DNA of 7,389 nt from Methylophilus sp. (GTDB taxonomy: Bacteria > Pseudomonadota > Gammaproteobacteria > Burkholderiales > Methylophilaceae). Shown piece by piece: positions 1 through 6,259 of the stretch (its first letter is position 1; each line of letters opens with the position of its first letter). The notes beneath the pieces were generated by a model, which was not told the DNA's origin, ran no database searches, and saw only the letters and a list, made by a program, of their open reading frames with translations. The stretch is from NCBI GenBank assembly GCA_027489475.1, contig JAIXZQ010000007.1:1-7389 (forward strand), read 5' to 3'. The position numbers and the translations under genes were made by a program.

Positions 1-1125
1 CGAGCTTTTTGGATGCTTGGCCAAGTGTTGTTGTAAATGCTCTATGGCTTGATTAATACGGCCGTGAGTCAGCAAGCGCGAAGCATCTTGCATGGCGGCA
101 TGGGTGCTTTGTTGTGAGCTGAGTTTACCCGGCTGCGTAGGTGGGCTGACGGCGTCATCATTGGCTTGCGGCGGAACGGTTTTTAAGCGACCCGGTGGCA
201 AGGTTGGCGAAGACAGTGGTGAGCCAGGGTGTGCAGGCGGTTGCGTGCTAGCAAACCGGCTCCCAGGTGGATGTGTCACAGGGCTTTGCGACTTGGCTTG
301 CGCCGTGGCTTTCTGTTTGCGTAAGGTCGGCACCGCGGCATGGCGTCTCAGCCAAGCGGCAAAGAAAAACCCACTGGCCAGCAGCGCTAAGCCCAGTACC
401 GAGACCAGTGTGCGTAGTAATTCGTTTTCACGTTGCAAGGACAACAGCTCGGTTTTTAAGGCGGCCATCATCTGCGCCTGCGATAGATTGCTGGCGTAAA
501 GCGCGTCTGACTTCGCGTGCAGGGTCGCAAAGTCACGTTGTAGCGCACTGATTTGCGCCTGCAAGCGCGTGTAGGCCTCAAGCGGTATGGTATTTTGCGT
601 GTCTGTGTTTTCTAGCCCTTGCGCTGAGGCTGTGCTGGCAGGTGCGGCAGCAGTCACCTCTACAGCCGCGGCTGCAGAAGCCGGTTGAGAAGGCAGGGCG
701 TCTGTTACCTTACTATGCGTACTGTCAGGCTGTATGCTAAAAGACCAGCGCTTTTTCTGACAGCGGTCAGTCAGTGTGAAATCAGTGGATGTGGCTAACG
801 GTGCGTCAGACCAGAGTAAAAGTTGTCCATGGTGTGCGCCCAATGTGGTGTAATCCAGTTGAGTTGTGGGTTGGGCAGGCTGTTGTAACAGACTAAAACA
901 GGCAACATCGACATTTTGGTGGCGAATGTGTACATCTAAACGCGCCAATAAGGCTTGGCCAGAGGCGGAGTCAATATGCAGTTCTGGCAATACTGCGGCC
1001 TCAACCTGCGCCACGCCCATCAGCAGACAGCCCATGCTTAGCCAGCCCAAGCGCGGTATGGGGCGCAGGGTTGGACGGGTAACCGTCAGTGGTGTTTGTT
1101 TGGCGCGCATAGTTAAGTATGTCAT
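1..1125 (-). CDS. FimV/HubP-like inner-membrane protein (partial, C-terminus beyond window)
   Basis: An open minus-strand frame runs from ATG at 1125 to the window edge: 375 residues and no stop, so it is C-terminally incomplete. Residues 1-44 form a basic stretch, a hydrophobic segment (about 27-40) and a plausible signal cleavage after VEA (42-44). The next segment, LPELHIDSASGQALLARLDV (46-65), resembles the start of the FimV N-terminal periplasmic domain. C76 and C122 could form a disulfide. An Ala/Ser/Pro linker (about 140-180) leads to a coiled coil (about 183-238), one membrane helix (239-259), a Pro/Ser/Gln-rich cytoplasmic stretch (about 262-342) and a TPR-like helix pair (about 346-372). 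FimV/HubP proteins organise the cell pole and type IV pili. I see no LysM repeat, which many FimV proteins carry. An in-frame ATG at 1110 is an equally possible start, and neither has a good Shine-Dalgarno. The reading frame is firm, the FimV assignment moderate. Another TPR membrane protein is the alternative. Confidence 0.6.
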   Translation of the reverse strand, partial: MTYLTMRAKQTPLTVTRPTLRPIPRLGWLSMGCLLMGVAQVEAAVLPELHIDSASGQALLARLDVHIRHQNVDVACFSLLQQPAQPTTQLDYTTLGAHHGQLLLWSDAPLATSTDFTLTDRCQKKRWSFSIQPDSTHSKVTDALPSQPASAAAAVEVTAAAPASTASAQGLENTDTQNTIPLEAYTRLQAQISALQRDFATLHAKSDALYASNLSQAQMMAALKTELLSLQRENELLRTLVSVLGLALLASGFFFAAWLRRHAAVPTLRKQKATAQAKSQSPVTHPPGSRFASTQPPAHPGSPLSSPTLPPGRLKTVPPQANDDAVSPPTQPGKLSSQQSTHAAMQDASRLLTHGRINQAIEHLQQHLAKHPKSS

Positions 1126-1424
1126 CTGCGAGTGGTCATCTGGATATGGATGCGCTTGATAATCTTCATCCAACGTTAAAGCGTCACTCGAATCATAACA
1201 ATTTACTTTAAGTTTAAAAGGTAAGCTATTAAAGTTAGGCTAATATAACACTTGTAAGTCTAGCGCATGTACACGCATGAACTAAAAAAATACAATTAAT
1301 TCGGTGTCAATAGGCTTTTACTGACAAATACGCCACAAAAAGAGCACCATTTTTGATGAATAGGGTCAGGACGGGGTGCGTTACACTGTCTGTCGAGAGG
1401 GTGAAGCAGTTTTTGAATAATCCG
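1126..1424. other. AT-rich divergent intergenic region
   Basis: This stretch separates the minus-strand FimV-like gene from the rplM promoter and holds no convincing gene. On the minus strand a perfect -35 hexamer TTGACA lies at 1305-1310, but the -10 at proper spacing is poor (TTTTAG, 1282-1287). A good -10-like TATGAT at 1192-1197 lacks a -35. Either could drive the FimV-like gene, but neither is convincing. Its reading frame stays open upstream of 1125 to about 1237 without an ATG or GTG; the one TTG noted in frame, at 1173, would move the signal segment inward and is unlikely. Short plus-strand ORFs here lack ribosome binding sites. Confidence 0.5.
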
Positions 1425-1454
1425 TTGACAAGCTTTCCGATGCTAGCTTATAAT
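1425..1454 (+). promoter_or_regulatory. Sigma70 promoter of rplM-rpsI
   Basis: A consensus -35 (TTGACA, 1425-1430) and a consensus -10 (TATAAT, 1449-1454) are separated by 18 bp. Transcription would begin near 1461, giving a leader of about 35 nucleotides. Two perfect hexamers just ahead of a ribosomal protein operon fit the strong promoter expected for such genes. Confidence 0.88.
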
Positions 1455-1475
1455 CCGGCCTCTTAATTTACACGC

Positions 1476-1493
1476 TATAACTTGGTCGTTATA
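1476..1493 (+). promoter_or_regulatory. Hairpin in the rplM leader, next to the start codon
   Basis: TATAAC (1476-1481) and GTTATA (1488-1493) form a perfect 6-bp inverted repeat around the loop TTGGTC, ending two bases before the rplM ATG. The leader has no clear Shine-Dalgarno, so this structure occupies the ribosome landing site. In E. coli the rplM-rpsI operon is autogenously repressed by L13 acting on the rplM leader. A comparable role here is inference. The stem is AT-rich and weak on its own. Confidence 0.45.
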
Positions 1494-1495
1494 AA

Positions 1496-1924
1496 ATGAA
1501 AACATTTTCAGCAAAATCGCATGAAGTGCAACGTGACTGGTTCGTCATTGACGCCACAGATTTGGTTTTAGGTCGTCTGGCCAGCGCTATCGCTCACCGT
1601 CTGCGTGGCAAGCATAAAGCTATTTACACTCCACACGTAGATACCGGTGATTACATCGTTGTGATCAATGCCGACAAGATTAAAGTGACTGGTAACAAAG
1701 CCGGTGACAAGCTGTATCACCGTCACTCAGGTTATCCAGGTGGGATTACCACAACCACCTTCTCCAAAATGCAAGACCGTTTTCCAGGTCGTGCACTGGA
1801 AAAAGCGGTGAAAGGCATGTTGCCTAAAGGTCCATTGGGCTATGCCATGATCAAAAAAATGAAGGTCTATGCCGGCGACAAGCATGAGCATAGCGCACAA
1901 CAACCGCAACCATTAACCATCTAA
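1496..1924 (+). CDS. rplM: 50S ribosomal protein L13
   Basis: This encodes 142 residues, the same length as E. coli L13, and resembles it throughout. Recognisable blocks are RDWFVIDAT (13-21), LGRLAS (25-30), [18 protein letters not shown] (44-61), VTGNK (64-68), [12 protein letters not shown] (104-115) and [16 protein letters not shown] (123-138). L13 binds 23S rRNA early in assembly of the large subunit. The ATG follows a short leader from a consensus promoter at 1425-1454. No typical Shine-Dalgarno is visible, and a hairpin abuts the start. rpsI follows after 22 bp in the usual bacterial L13-S9 operon. Confidence 0.98.
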   Translation: MKTFSAKSHEVQRDWFVIDATDLVLGRLASAIAHRLRGKHKAIYTPHVDTGDYIVVINADKIKVTGNKAGDKLYHRHSGYPGGITTTTFSKMQDRFPGRALEKAVKGMLPKGPLGYAMIKKMKVYAGDKHEHSAQQPQPLTI

Positions 1925-1946
1925 TAAAAGACGATTAGGATAAAAC

Positions 1947-2339
1947 ATGATCGGTAAATATAACTACGGCACAGGCCGCCGCAAAAGCTCCGTGGCTCGT
2001 GTGTTTCTGAAGTCCGGCAGCGGCAATATCGTCATCAATGACAAACCTGCTGATGTGTACTTCTCACGTGAGACCTCTCGCATGATTTTGCGTCAGCCTT
2101 TGGAGTTGACCAACAACACGGGTACTTTTGATATCTTGGTCAACGTCCACGGCGGTGGTGAATCCGGTCAAGCCGGTGCAGTACGTCATGGCATTACCCG
2201 TGCGCTGATTGATTATGATGCAGCGTTGAAGAGTGCATTGTCACATGCCGGTTTTGTAACGCGTGATGCACGTGAAGTCGAACGTAAAAAAGTTGGTTTG
2301 CGTAAAGCACGTCGTCGTAAGCAATTCTCCAAGCGTTAA
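1947..2339 (+). CDS. rpsI: 30S ribosomal protein S9
   Basis: A 130-residue S9 protein, which is the normal length. The N-terminal signature [15 protein letters not shown] lies at 7-21, followed by GSGNIVIND (24-32), the Gly-rich [15 protein letters not shown] (69-83) and the basic tail [19 protein letters not shown] (112-130). The C-terminal SKR of S9 reaches the P-site tRNA in the 30S subunit. The start is set by AGGA (1937-1940), six bases before the ATG. It is co-transcribed with rplM, and a strong terminator lies 28 bp after the stop codon. Confidence 0.98.
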   Translation: MIGKYNYGTGRRKSSVARVFLKSGSGNIVINDKPADVYFSRETSRMILRQPLELTNNTGTFDILVNVHGGGESGQAGAVRHGITRALIDYDAALKSALSHAGFVTRDAREVERKKVGLRKARRRKQFSKR

Positions 2340-2346
2340 TTCAGTT

Positions 2347-2360
2347 CAGACTTTCGTCTG
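2347..2360 (+). other. Short hairpin ahead of the rpsI terminator
   Basis: CAGAC (2347-2351) and GTCTG (2356-2360) pair perfectly around the loop TTTC, a few bases after the rpsI stop codon and six bases before the terminator stem. It has no U-tract of its own. It might act as an RNA-stability or processing element, but it may also be chance. Confidence 0.35.
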
Positions 2361-2366
2361 TTATGC

Positions 2367-2392
2367 AAAAAGGTCGCATTGGCGGCCTTTTT
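2367..2392 (+). terminator. Intrinsic terminator of rplM-rpsI
   Basis: The left arm AAAAAGGTCGC (2367-2377) and right arm GCGGCCTTTTT (2382-2392) form an 11-bp stem with one G-U wobble and the tetraloop ATTG. The T-run gives a U-tail in plus-strand RNA, and the matching A-run means the minus strand could also terminate here. It separates the ribosomal operon from argC. Confidence 0.85.
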
Positions 2393-2456
2393 CATTTATA
2401 TTTATTAACTTTTTAGGTCTAAGCCCGCAGACGAGACCATGTGAGATAAATGCAAG

Positions 2457-3503
2457 ATGAACAAGATTAAAGTTGGCATTGTAGGGGGGACAGGCTATAC
2501 CGGCGTAGAGCTGTTACGCTTGTTGGCTAGACATCCGCAGGTACAGTTGCAGGTGATTACCTCGCGCGGTGAAGCTGGCTTGCCGGTGGCAGACCTGTTT
2601 CCCAGTTTGCGCGGCGTAGTGCCGCTGATATTTAGCGATCCGGCCAAGGTGGATCTCACCCAATGCGATGTGGTGTTTTTTGCCACGCCGCATGGCGTGG
2701 CCATGGCGCAAACGCCCGCATTGGTTACTGCGGGTGTCAAAGTCATTGATTTAGCCGCTGACTTCCGTTTGCAGGACGCCGCAGAATTCGAACACTGGTA
2801 CAAACTGCCGCATAGCTGCACAGACATTCTCAGTCAAGCGGTCTATGGCTTGCCAGAGGTATATGCCGATGCCGTCAAACAAGCGCAAGTCATCGGCAAT
2901 CCCGGCTGCTATCCCACCACGGTGCTGTTAGGGCTTGCGCCTTTGCTTGAGCAAGGTTGGTTGGATTTTTCAGTGCCAATTATTGCCGATGCCAAGTCTG
3001 GCGTATCTGGCGCTGGGCGCAAGGCCGAGGTGGCCACATTGTTTGCCGAGGCCAGCGATAATCTGCGCGCTTATGGCGTTGCCGGTCATAGACATCATCC
3101 TGAAATTCTGGCGCAATTAAAAAAACTGTCAGGCAACGATGACGTGCGTCTGATTTTTGTGCCACACTTGATTCCGATGATACGCGGTATGCTCACCACT
3201 TTGCATGTCAAACTCAACGCGCAGGGTCGTAGCCAAGATTTGCAAGCCGTCTATGCGCAGCGCTATGCCGATGCGCCTTTTGTCGATGTGATGCCTGCTG
3301 GGGTGTTGCCAGATACCCGCTCGGTGCGCGGTGCCAACGTGTTACGCTTGTCTATCACTCGCCAGCCTGACGATTATGTGACGTTGGTGGTGGTGCAAGA
3401 CAACCTGGTCAAAGGCGCCTCAGGACAAGCGGTGCAAAATATGAACTTGATGTTTGATTTGCCCGCGGATACCGGTTTGCAAGTGCTGCCTTTGTTGCCA
3501 TAA
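2457..3503 (+). CDS. argC: N-acetyl-gamma-glutamyl-phosphate reductase
   Basis: A 348-residue cytoplasmic enzyme of arginine biosynthesis. It reduces N-acetyl-glutamyl 5-phosphate to the semialdehyde using NADPH. The N-terminal Rossmann fold carries GGTGYTG (10-16). The catalytic cysteine is C151 in GNPGCYPT (147-154). SGVSGAGR (181-188) and the family motif GHRHHPEI (210-217) follow, then [11 protein letters not shown] (235-245). Length and motifs fit the ~345-residue ArgC type. It starts 117 bp after rpsI, beyond a terminator, so it probably has its own promoter. The best candidate I find is poor: TTGGCG at 2379-2384 with TATTAA at 2403-2408, overlapping the terminator. Its TAA stop overlaps the next ATG by one base. 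Placement behind rplM-rpsI is familiar from Nitrosomonadales relatives (from memory). Confidence 0.97.
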   Translation: MNKIKVGIVGGTGYTGVELLRLLARHPQVQLQVITSRGEAGLPVADLFPSLRGVVPLIFSDPAKVDLTQCDVVFFATPHGVAMAQTPALVTAGVKVIDLAADFRLQDAAEFEHWYKLPHSCTDILSQAVYGLPEVYADAVKQAQVIGNPGCYPTTVLLGLAPLLEQGWLDFSVPIIADAKSGVSGAGRKAEVATLFAEASDNLRAYGVAGHRHHPEILAQLKKLSGNDDVRLIFVPHLIPMIRGMLTTLHVKLNAQGRSQDLQAVYAQRYADAPFVDVMPAGVLPDTRSVRGANVLRLSITRQPDDYVTLVVVQDNLVKGASGQAVQNMNLMFDLPADTGLQVLPLLP

Positions 3504-3865
3504 TGATTAGACCGATACGCAGACGTTTGAGAAACCACTTTGGTCTGACGGCCAAACAAGTGGCCGTGCGTTCGCATCGGCCTTGGTATTTTCAGGGCAT
3601 ACTGGCGACCGCCTATCTGCTCACCGGCTTTGCCTTGGCATACTATGTCTTACATGACGACGAGGGGGAGATTGTGCGCCTGCGCTTGCGTCAGGTCACT
3701 GCCGAAAACTTGGAGTTGCAAAAAAAATTGATTGCCTCACAACGCGAGCTGCAAGTAGAACTGGCCACCAGCAATAATATGGCCAAAACCCTGACGGCGC
3801 AGCAGGATGAGAACATCAAGCTGAAAGAAGAATTACTGTTTTATAAAAATATGACCAAACGTTAG
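3503..3865 (+). CDS. Small membrane-anchored coiled-coil protein, DUF6776-like
   Basis: This 120-residue protein has a basic N-terminus (residues 1-27, with many Arg/Lys), one membrane helix (about 30-50, FQGILATAYLLTGFALAYYV) and a long charged coiled coil (about 54-118). The positive-inside rule puts the N-terminus in the cytoplasm and the coil in the periplasm. The N-terminal pattern FGLTAKQVAVRSHRPWY (13-29) recalls the DUF6776 proteins found next to bactofilin genes in betaproteobacteria. As I remember them, those are longer, with a folded domain after the coil. Here the stop codon comes at the end of the coil and only 62 bp remain before the next gene. Its ATG overlaps the argC stop (TAATG), implying translational coupling. 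Function is unknown; a bactofilin-associated envelope role is only suggested by context. Confidence 0.8.
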   Translation: MIRPIRRRLRNHFGLTAKQVAVRSHRPWYFQGILATAYLLTGFALAYYVLHDDEGEIVRLRLRQVTAENLELQKKLIASQRELQVELATSNNMAKTLTAQQDENIKLKEELLFYKNMTKR

Positions 3866-3868
3866 CCT

Positions 3869-3891
3869 GCTGGACGCCTTTTGCCGCCAGC
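3869..3891 (+). other. Inverted repeat between the coiled-coil gene and the bactofilin gene
   Basis: GCTGG-A-CG (3869-3876) pairs with CGCCAGC (3885-3891), leaving one bulged A and an 8-base loop. No T-run follows, so it is not a standard terminator. It could moderate expression of the bactofilin relative to argC or mark mRNA processing. This is a weak inference. Confidence 0.35.
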
Positions 3892-3927
3892 CGCTATTTG
3901 CAGCCACACAGTCACGCGAGACGCACC

Positions 3928-4323
3928 ATGTTTTTTTTCAAAAAAAGTGTACATATAGACAGCCATATTGATACCTTAGTGGGACATGAAACGCACATCA
4001 CTGGCAATATGCAATTTGCAGGCGGTTTACGGGTGGATGGCTTGATTGTGGGTAATGTGATTGAAAAACGTGACCATCCGAGTACGCTGATTATCAGCGA
4101 GAACGGTGCGGTCACTGGTGCGGTCGAAGCGTCTAAGCTGGTGCTTAATGGCACGATACGCGGGCCGGTCAAAGCGCCAGTATTTATTGAACTGCAAAGC
4201 AAAGCCCGTATCGTCGGCGACTTATATTACAAATCTCTCGAAATGCACACCGGGGCGGTGATTGAAGGCAGATTGATTCATTTAAACGATGCCACTGACA
4301 ATGATTTGTCAGACCAGACTTGA
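3928..4323 (+). CDS. Bactofilin family cytoskeletal protein
   Basis: A 131-residue bactofilin, a polymer-forming protein with a beta-helical core that assembles filaments on the inner membrane. It often recruits peptidoglycan enzymes. The N-terminus MFFFKKS is a typical short hydrophobic-basic membrane-targeting tail. The core (about 9-120) shows the repeating pattern of the family: DTLVGHETHITGNMQFAGGL (15-34), RVDGLIVGNV (35-44), AVTGAVEASKLVLNGTIRGP (61-80), ARIVGDLYYKSLEMHTGAVI (93-112) and EGRLIHL (113-119). A polar tail ends DATDNDLSDQT. I chose the ATG at 3928; a TTG at 3898 would add ten non-family residues. Upstream GAGACG is only a modest ribosome binding site. The start codon is followed directly by T8-C-A7. 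It probably belongs to the same transcript as argC and the coiled-coil gene. Confidence 0.93.
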   Translation: MFFFKKSVHIDSHIDTLVGHETHITGNMQFAGGLRVDGLIVGNVIEKRDHPSTLIISENGAVTGAVEASKLVLNGTIRGPVKAPVFIELQSKARIVGDLYYKSLEMHTGAVIEGRLIHLNDATDNDLSDQT

Positions 4324-4375
4324 AAACTGCAACATCAGCCCCATTGTTATCAATGAACGTTATTAGGAGTCATCC

Positions 4376-4732
4376 ATGACCACTGAAGCCACTCTAGAAA
4401 TGCCTAGCCCATTGGTGTTTACCGACAATGCGGCCAAAAAAGTGAAAGAACTGATTGATGAGGAAGGTTCGCCTGATCTCAAACTGCGCGTATTTGTCAG
4501 CGGCGGCGGCTGCTCTGGGTTTCAATACGGCTTTACCTTCGAAGAAGAGGTGAACGATGACGACACGCAAGTCGATAAAGACGGCGTGACCTTATTGATT
4601 GATCCCATGAGCCTGCAATATCTGATGGGCGCTGAGATTGATTACACTGACAGTCTGCAAGGCTCGCAATTTGTGATTCGTAACCCCAATGCCACCACCA
4701 CCTGTGGCTGCGGTAGCTCGTTCTCAGTCTAA
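4376..4732 (+). CDS. erpA: Iron-sulfur cluster insertion protein ErpA
   Basis: A 118-residue A-type Fe-S carrier that delivers clusters to apoproteins in the cytoplasm. The three conserved cysteines are all present: C46 in [12 protein letters not shown] (42-53), and C110 and C112 in [11 protein letters not shown] (108-118). The FEEE acidic patch (55-58) and [15 protein letters not shown] (76-90) also fit the family. The ErpA subtype rather than IscA or SufA is chosen from overall resemblance to beta/gammaproteobacterial ErpA and from the absence of isc or suf neighbours. A strong ribosome binding site AGGAG (4365-4369) sits six bases before the ATG. The 52-bp gap after the bactofilin gene contains only a weak promoter candidate (TTGAAA at 4320-4325, TGTTAT at 4345-4350, 19-bp spacing), so read-through from argC is possible. 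Confidence 0.95.
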   Translation: MTTEATLEMPSPLVFTDNAAKKVKELIDEEGSPDLKLRVFVSGGGCSGFQYGFTFEEEVNDDDTQVDKDGVTLLIDPMSLQYLMGAEIDYTDSLQGSQFVIRNPNATTTCGCGSSFSV

Positions 4733-4799
4733 GCGCTAGGCGTGCATTTTGCGCCAGCGTTGTGGGTCTTCCCCGCTACGCCTCTGTGCAATACCCCTC

Positions 4800-4829
4800 A
4801 AAAAACGCCGGACGTGCCCGGCGTTTTTT
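4800..4829. terminator. Bidirectional terminator between erpA and gltA
   Basis: AAAAAACGCCGG (4800-4811) and CCGGCGTTTTTT (4818-4829) form a perfect 12-bp inverted repeat around a 6-base loop. Each strand ends in a U-run after a GC-rich stem. It lies 67 bp after the erpA stop and 17 bp beyond the gltA stop, so it can end transcription of both convergent genes. Confidence 0.93.
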
Positions 4830-4846
4830 ATTCGTCTCATCCGTCT

Positions 4847-6148
4847 TTAGACCGATGCTGTGCGCTCGTGCAGCGGCACAAACTCGCGTCGTTCAGACCC
4901 TACATATAACTGGCGTGGACGGCCAATTTTCTGATCAGGGTCTGCATTCATTTCACACCATTGTGAAATCCAGCCTGCAGTCCGTGCCAGCGCAAAAATG
5001 GCGGTGAACATCGAGTTGGGAATGCCCATGGCACGCATGACAATGCCGCTGTAAAAATCGACATTGGGATACAGCTTGCGCGATACAAAATACTCGTCTT
5101 CGAGCGCGATTTTTTCCAGCTCCATCGCTAGTTTGAACATAGGGTCATCGTGTAGCCCGAGTTCGTTCAGCACTTCATGGCAGGTTTTGCGCATGATAGA
5201 GGCGCGTGGATCCATATTGCGGTACACCCTGTGGCCAAAGCCCATCAAGCGGAAGCTATCACTCTTGTCTTTCGCGCGCTTGATAAACTCACCAATACGA
5301 CTGACATCACCGATTTCTTCCAGCATATTCAGGGTGGCTTCATTGGCGCCACCGTGCGAGGGTCCCCACAACGAGGCAATGCCCGCGGCAATACAGGCAA
5401 ACGGATTGGCACCACTGGAGCCCACCAGCCGGACCGTGGAGGTTGAGGCGTTTTGTTCATGGTCAGCGTGCAGAATCAAAATACGCTCAAAGGCGCGCGC
5501 CAAAATCGGGTTAGGCACGTAGTCTTCGCACGGTGTGGCAAACATCATGTGCATAAAGTTTTCAGCATAGCCCAATTTGTTTTTGGGATACATAAACGGC
5601 TCGCCTAGATTGTATTTATAGCTCCATGCGGCAATCGTAGGGACTTTGGCCAGCAAGCGCATGGCCGCCACTTTGCGGGATTCCGGATCGCTCACGTTGT
5701 TGTTGTCTGGGTAAAACGCGGCCATGGCGCCCACCACGGCAATCATCACCGCCATAGGGTGTGCATCGCGTCTAAAGCCTCTAAACACATTGCTCATCTG
5801 GTCATGCAACATGGTGTGTTGGCGTATGGTGCCAACAAACGCCTCGCGTTGCGGCAAGGTCGGCAATTCGCCATTTAATAATAGGTGTGAGACTTCGAGG
5901 AAATCGCAATTTTCAGCCAGTTGTTCAATTGGATAGCCGCGGTAATACAGCAGGCCTTGTTCACCATCGATAAATGTGATGCCTGAGTTACAGGCCGCGG
6001 TAGACATAAAGCCAGGGTCAAAGGTGAAATACCCATGTTTACCCAAATTGCGGATATCAATGACATCCGTCCCCAAGCTGCCTTTTAAGACCGGCAACTC
6101 GATAGACTGCGGGTCGTTGTCAAAAGTAATGGTTGCTTTGCTGGCCAT
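4847..6148 (-). CDS. gltA: Citrate synthase (type II, hexameric class)
   Basis: A 433-residue citrate synthase that condenses acetyl-CoA and oxaloacetate to citrate. Catalytic residues are visible: H265 in GPSHGGANE (262-270), H306 in [15 protein letters not shown] (302-316) and D364 in YPNVDFYSG (360-368). The N-terminal beta domain (about 1-60) and the length near E. coli GltA (427) mark the Gram-negative type II enzyme. The start [10 protein letters not shown] at 6148 follows a modest GAG ribosome binding site. A longer frame from 6232 would add 28 residues across the -10 element and is rejected. It lies downstream of anmK on the same strand with a 111-bp gap holding its own -10 element. 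If the organism is an obligate methylotroph, this enzyme would mainly feed 2-oxoglutarate synthesis; that is inference. Confidence 0.97.
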   Translation of the reverse strand: MASKATITFDNDPQSIELPVLKGSLGTDVIDIRNLGKHGYFTFDPGFMSTAACNSGITFIDGEQGLLYYRGYPIEQLAENCDFLEVSHLLLNGELPTLPQREAFVGTIRQHTMLHDQMSNVFRGFRRDAHPMAVMIAVVGAMAAFYPDNNNVSDPESRKVAAMRLLAKVPTIAAWSYKYNLGEPFMYPKNKLGYAENFMHMMFATPCEDYVPNPILARAFERILILHADHEQNASTSTVRLVGSSGANPFACIAAGIASLWGPSHGGANEATLNMLEEIGDVSRIGEFIKRAKDKSDSFRLMGFGHRVYRNMDPRASIMRKTCHEVLNELGLHDDPMFKLAMELEKIALEDEYFVSRKLYPNVDFYSGIVMRAMGIPNSMFTAIFALARTAGWISQWCEMNADPDQKIGRPRQLYVGSERREFVPLHERTASV

Positions 6149-6178
6149 AGTACACTCAGTTTTTATCAAATCGGTTAA

Positions 6179-6217
6179 ATTATACGCAATCGTTGCTATA
6201 CGCGTTGCGCTACGCAA
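6179..6217 (-). promoter_or_regulatory. gltA promoter -10 element with an upstream repeat cluster
   Basis: Reading the minus strand, a perfect TATAAT lies at 6179-6184, about 30 bases before the gltA ATG. No good -35 exists at 16-18 bp spacing (AACGCG, CAACGC or GCAACG). Instead the upstream bases hold repeats: GCGTATA at 6181-6187 and 6197-6203 (16-bp period), GCAACG at 6191-6196 and 6203-6208 (12-bp period), and an inverted repeat TTGCG-TAG-CGCAA at 6205-6217. This could be an activator-dependent promoter with operator half-sites. The -10 is well supported, the operator idea is tentative. Confidence 0.5.
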
Positions 6218-6259
6218 GGGCCACACAATCAATGCCCTATTTTAGTGAATCCTGCACCA

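Noticed and set aside
92..551. Plus-strand open frames at 92-499 and 267-551
   Set aside because: They lie antisense to the minus-strand FimV-like gene, which has a clear signal, coiled-coil and membrane-helix architecture. The plus-strand translations show no recognisable family features.
1201..1220. Partial dyad near 1207-1221 (CTTTAA and TTAAAAG) as an operator
   Set aside because: It is imperfect and made only of A/T-rich bases in an AT-rich region, so chance explains it.
1356..1466. Possible 36-residue plus-strand ORF (ATG at 1356) before rplM
   Set aside because: It has no ribosome binding site and runs through both promoter hexamers of rplM, so it could not be translated from the rplM transcript.
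2450..2470. Six-codon upstream ORF (ATG at 2450, stop at 2468-2470) overlapping the argC start
   Set aside because: It could be a translational control element, but it is too short to support, has no own ribosome binding site and contains no arginine codons that would suggest attenuation.
3898..3927. Ten-residue N-terminal extension of the bactofilin from a TTG
   Set aside because: The added residues do not fit bactofilin N-termini, and the ATG at 3928 gives the typical short hydrophobic-basic start.
4847..5522. Plus-strand frames antisense to gltA, for example 5064-5522 and 5177-5446
   Set aside because: They are shadows of gltA. The citrate synthase frame has all catalytic motifs over its full length.
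6149..6232. 28-residue N-terminal extension of citrate synthase
   Set aside because: It would be encoded by the gltA promoter region including the -10 TATAAT, and [10 protein letters not shown] matches the usual start of the family.
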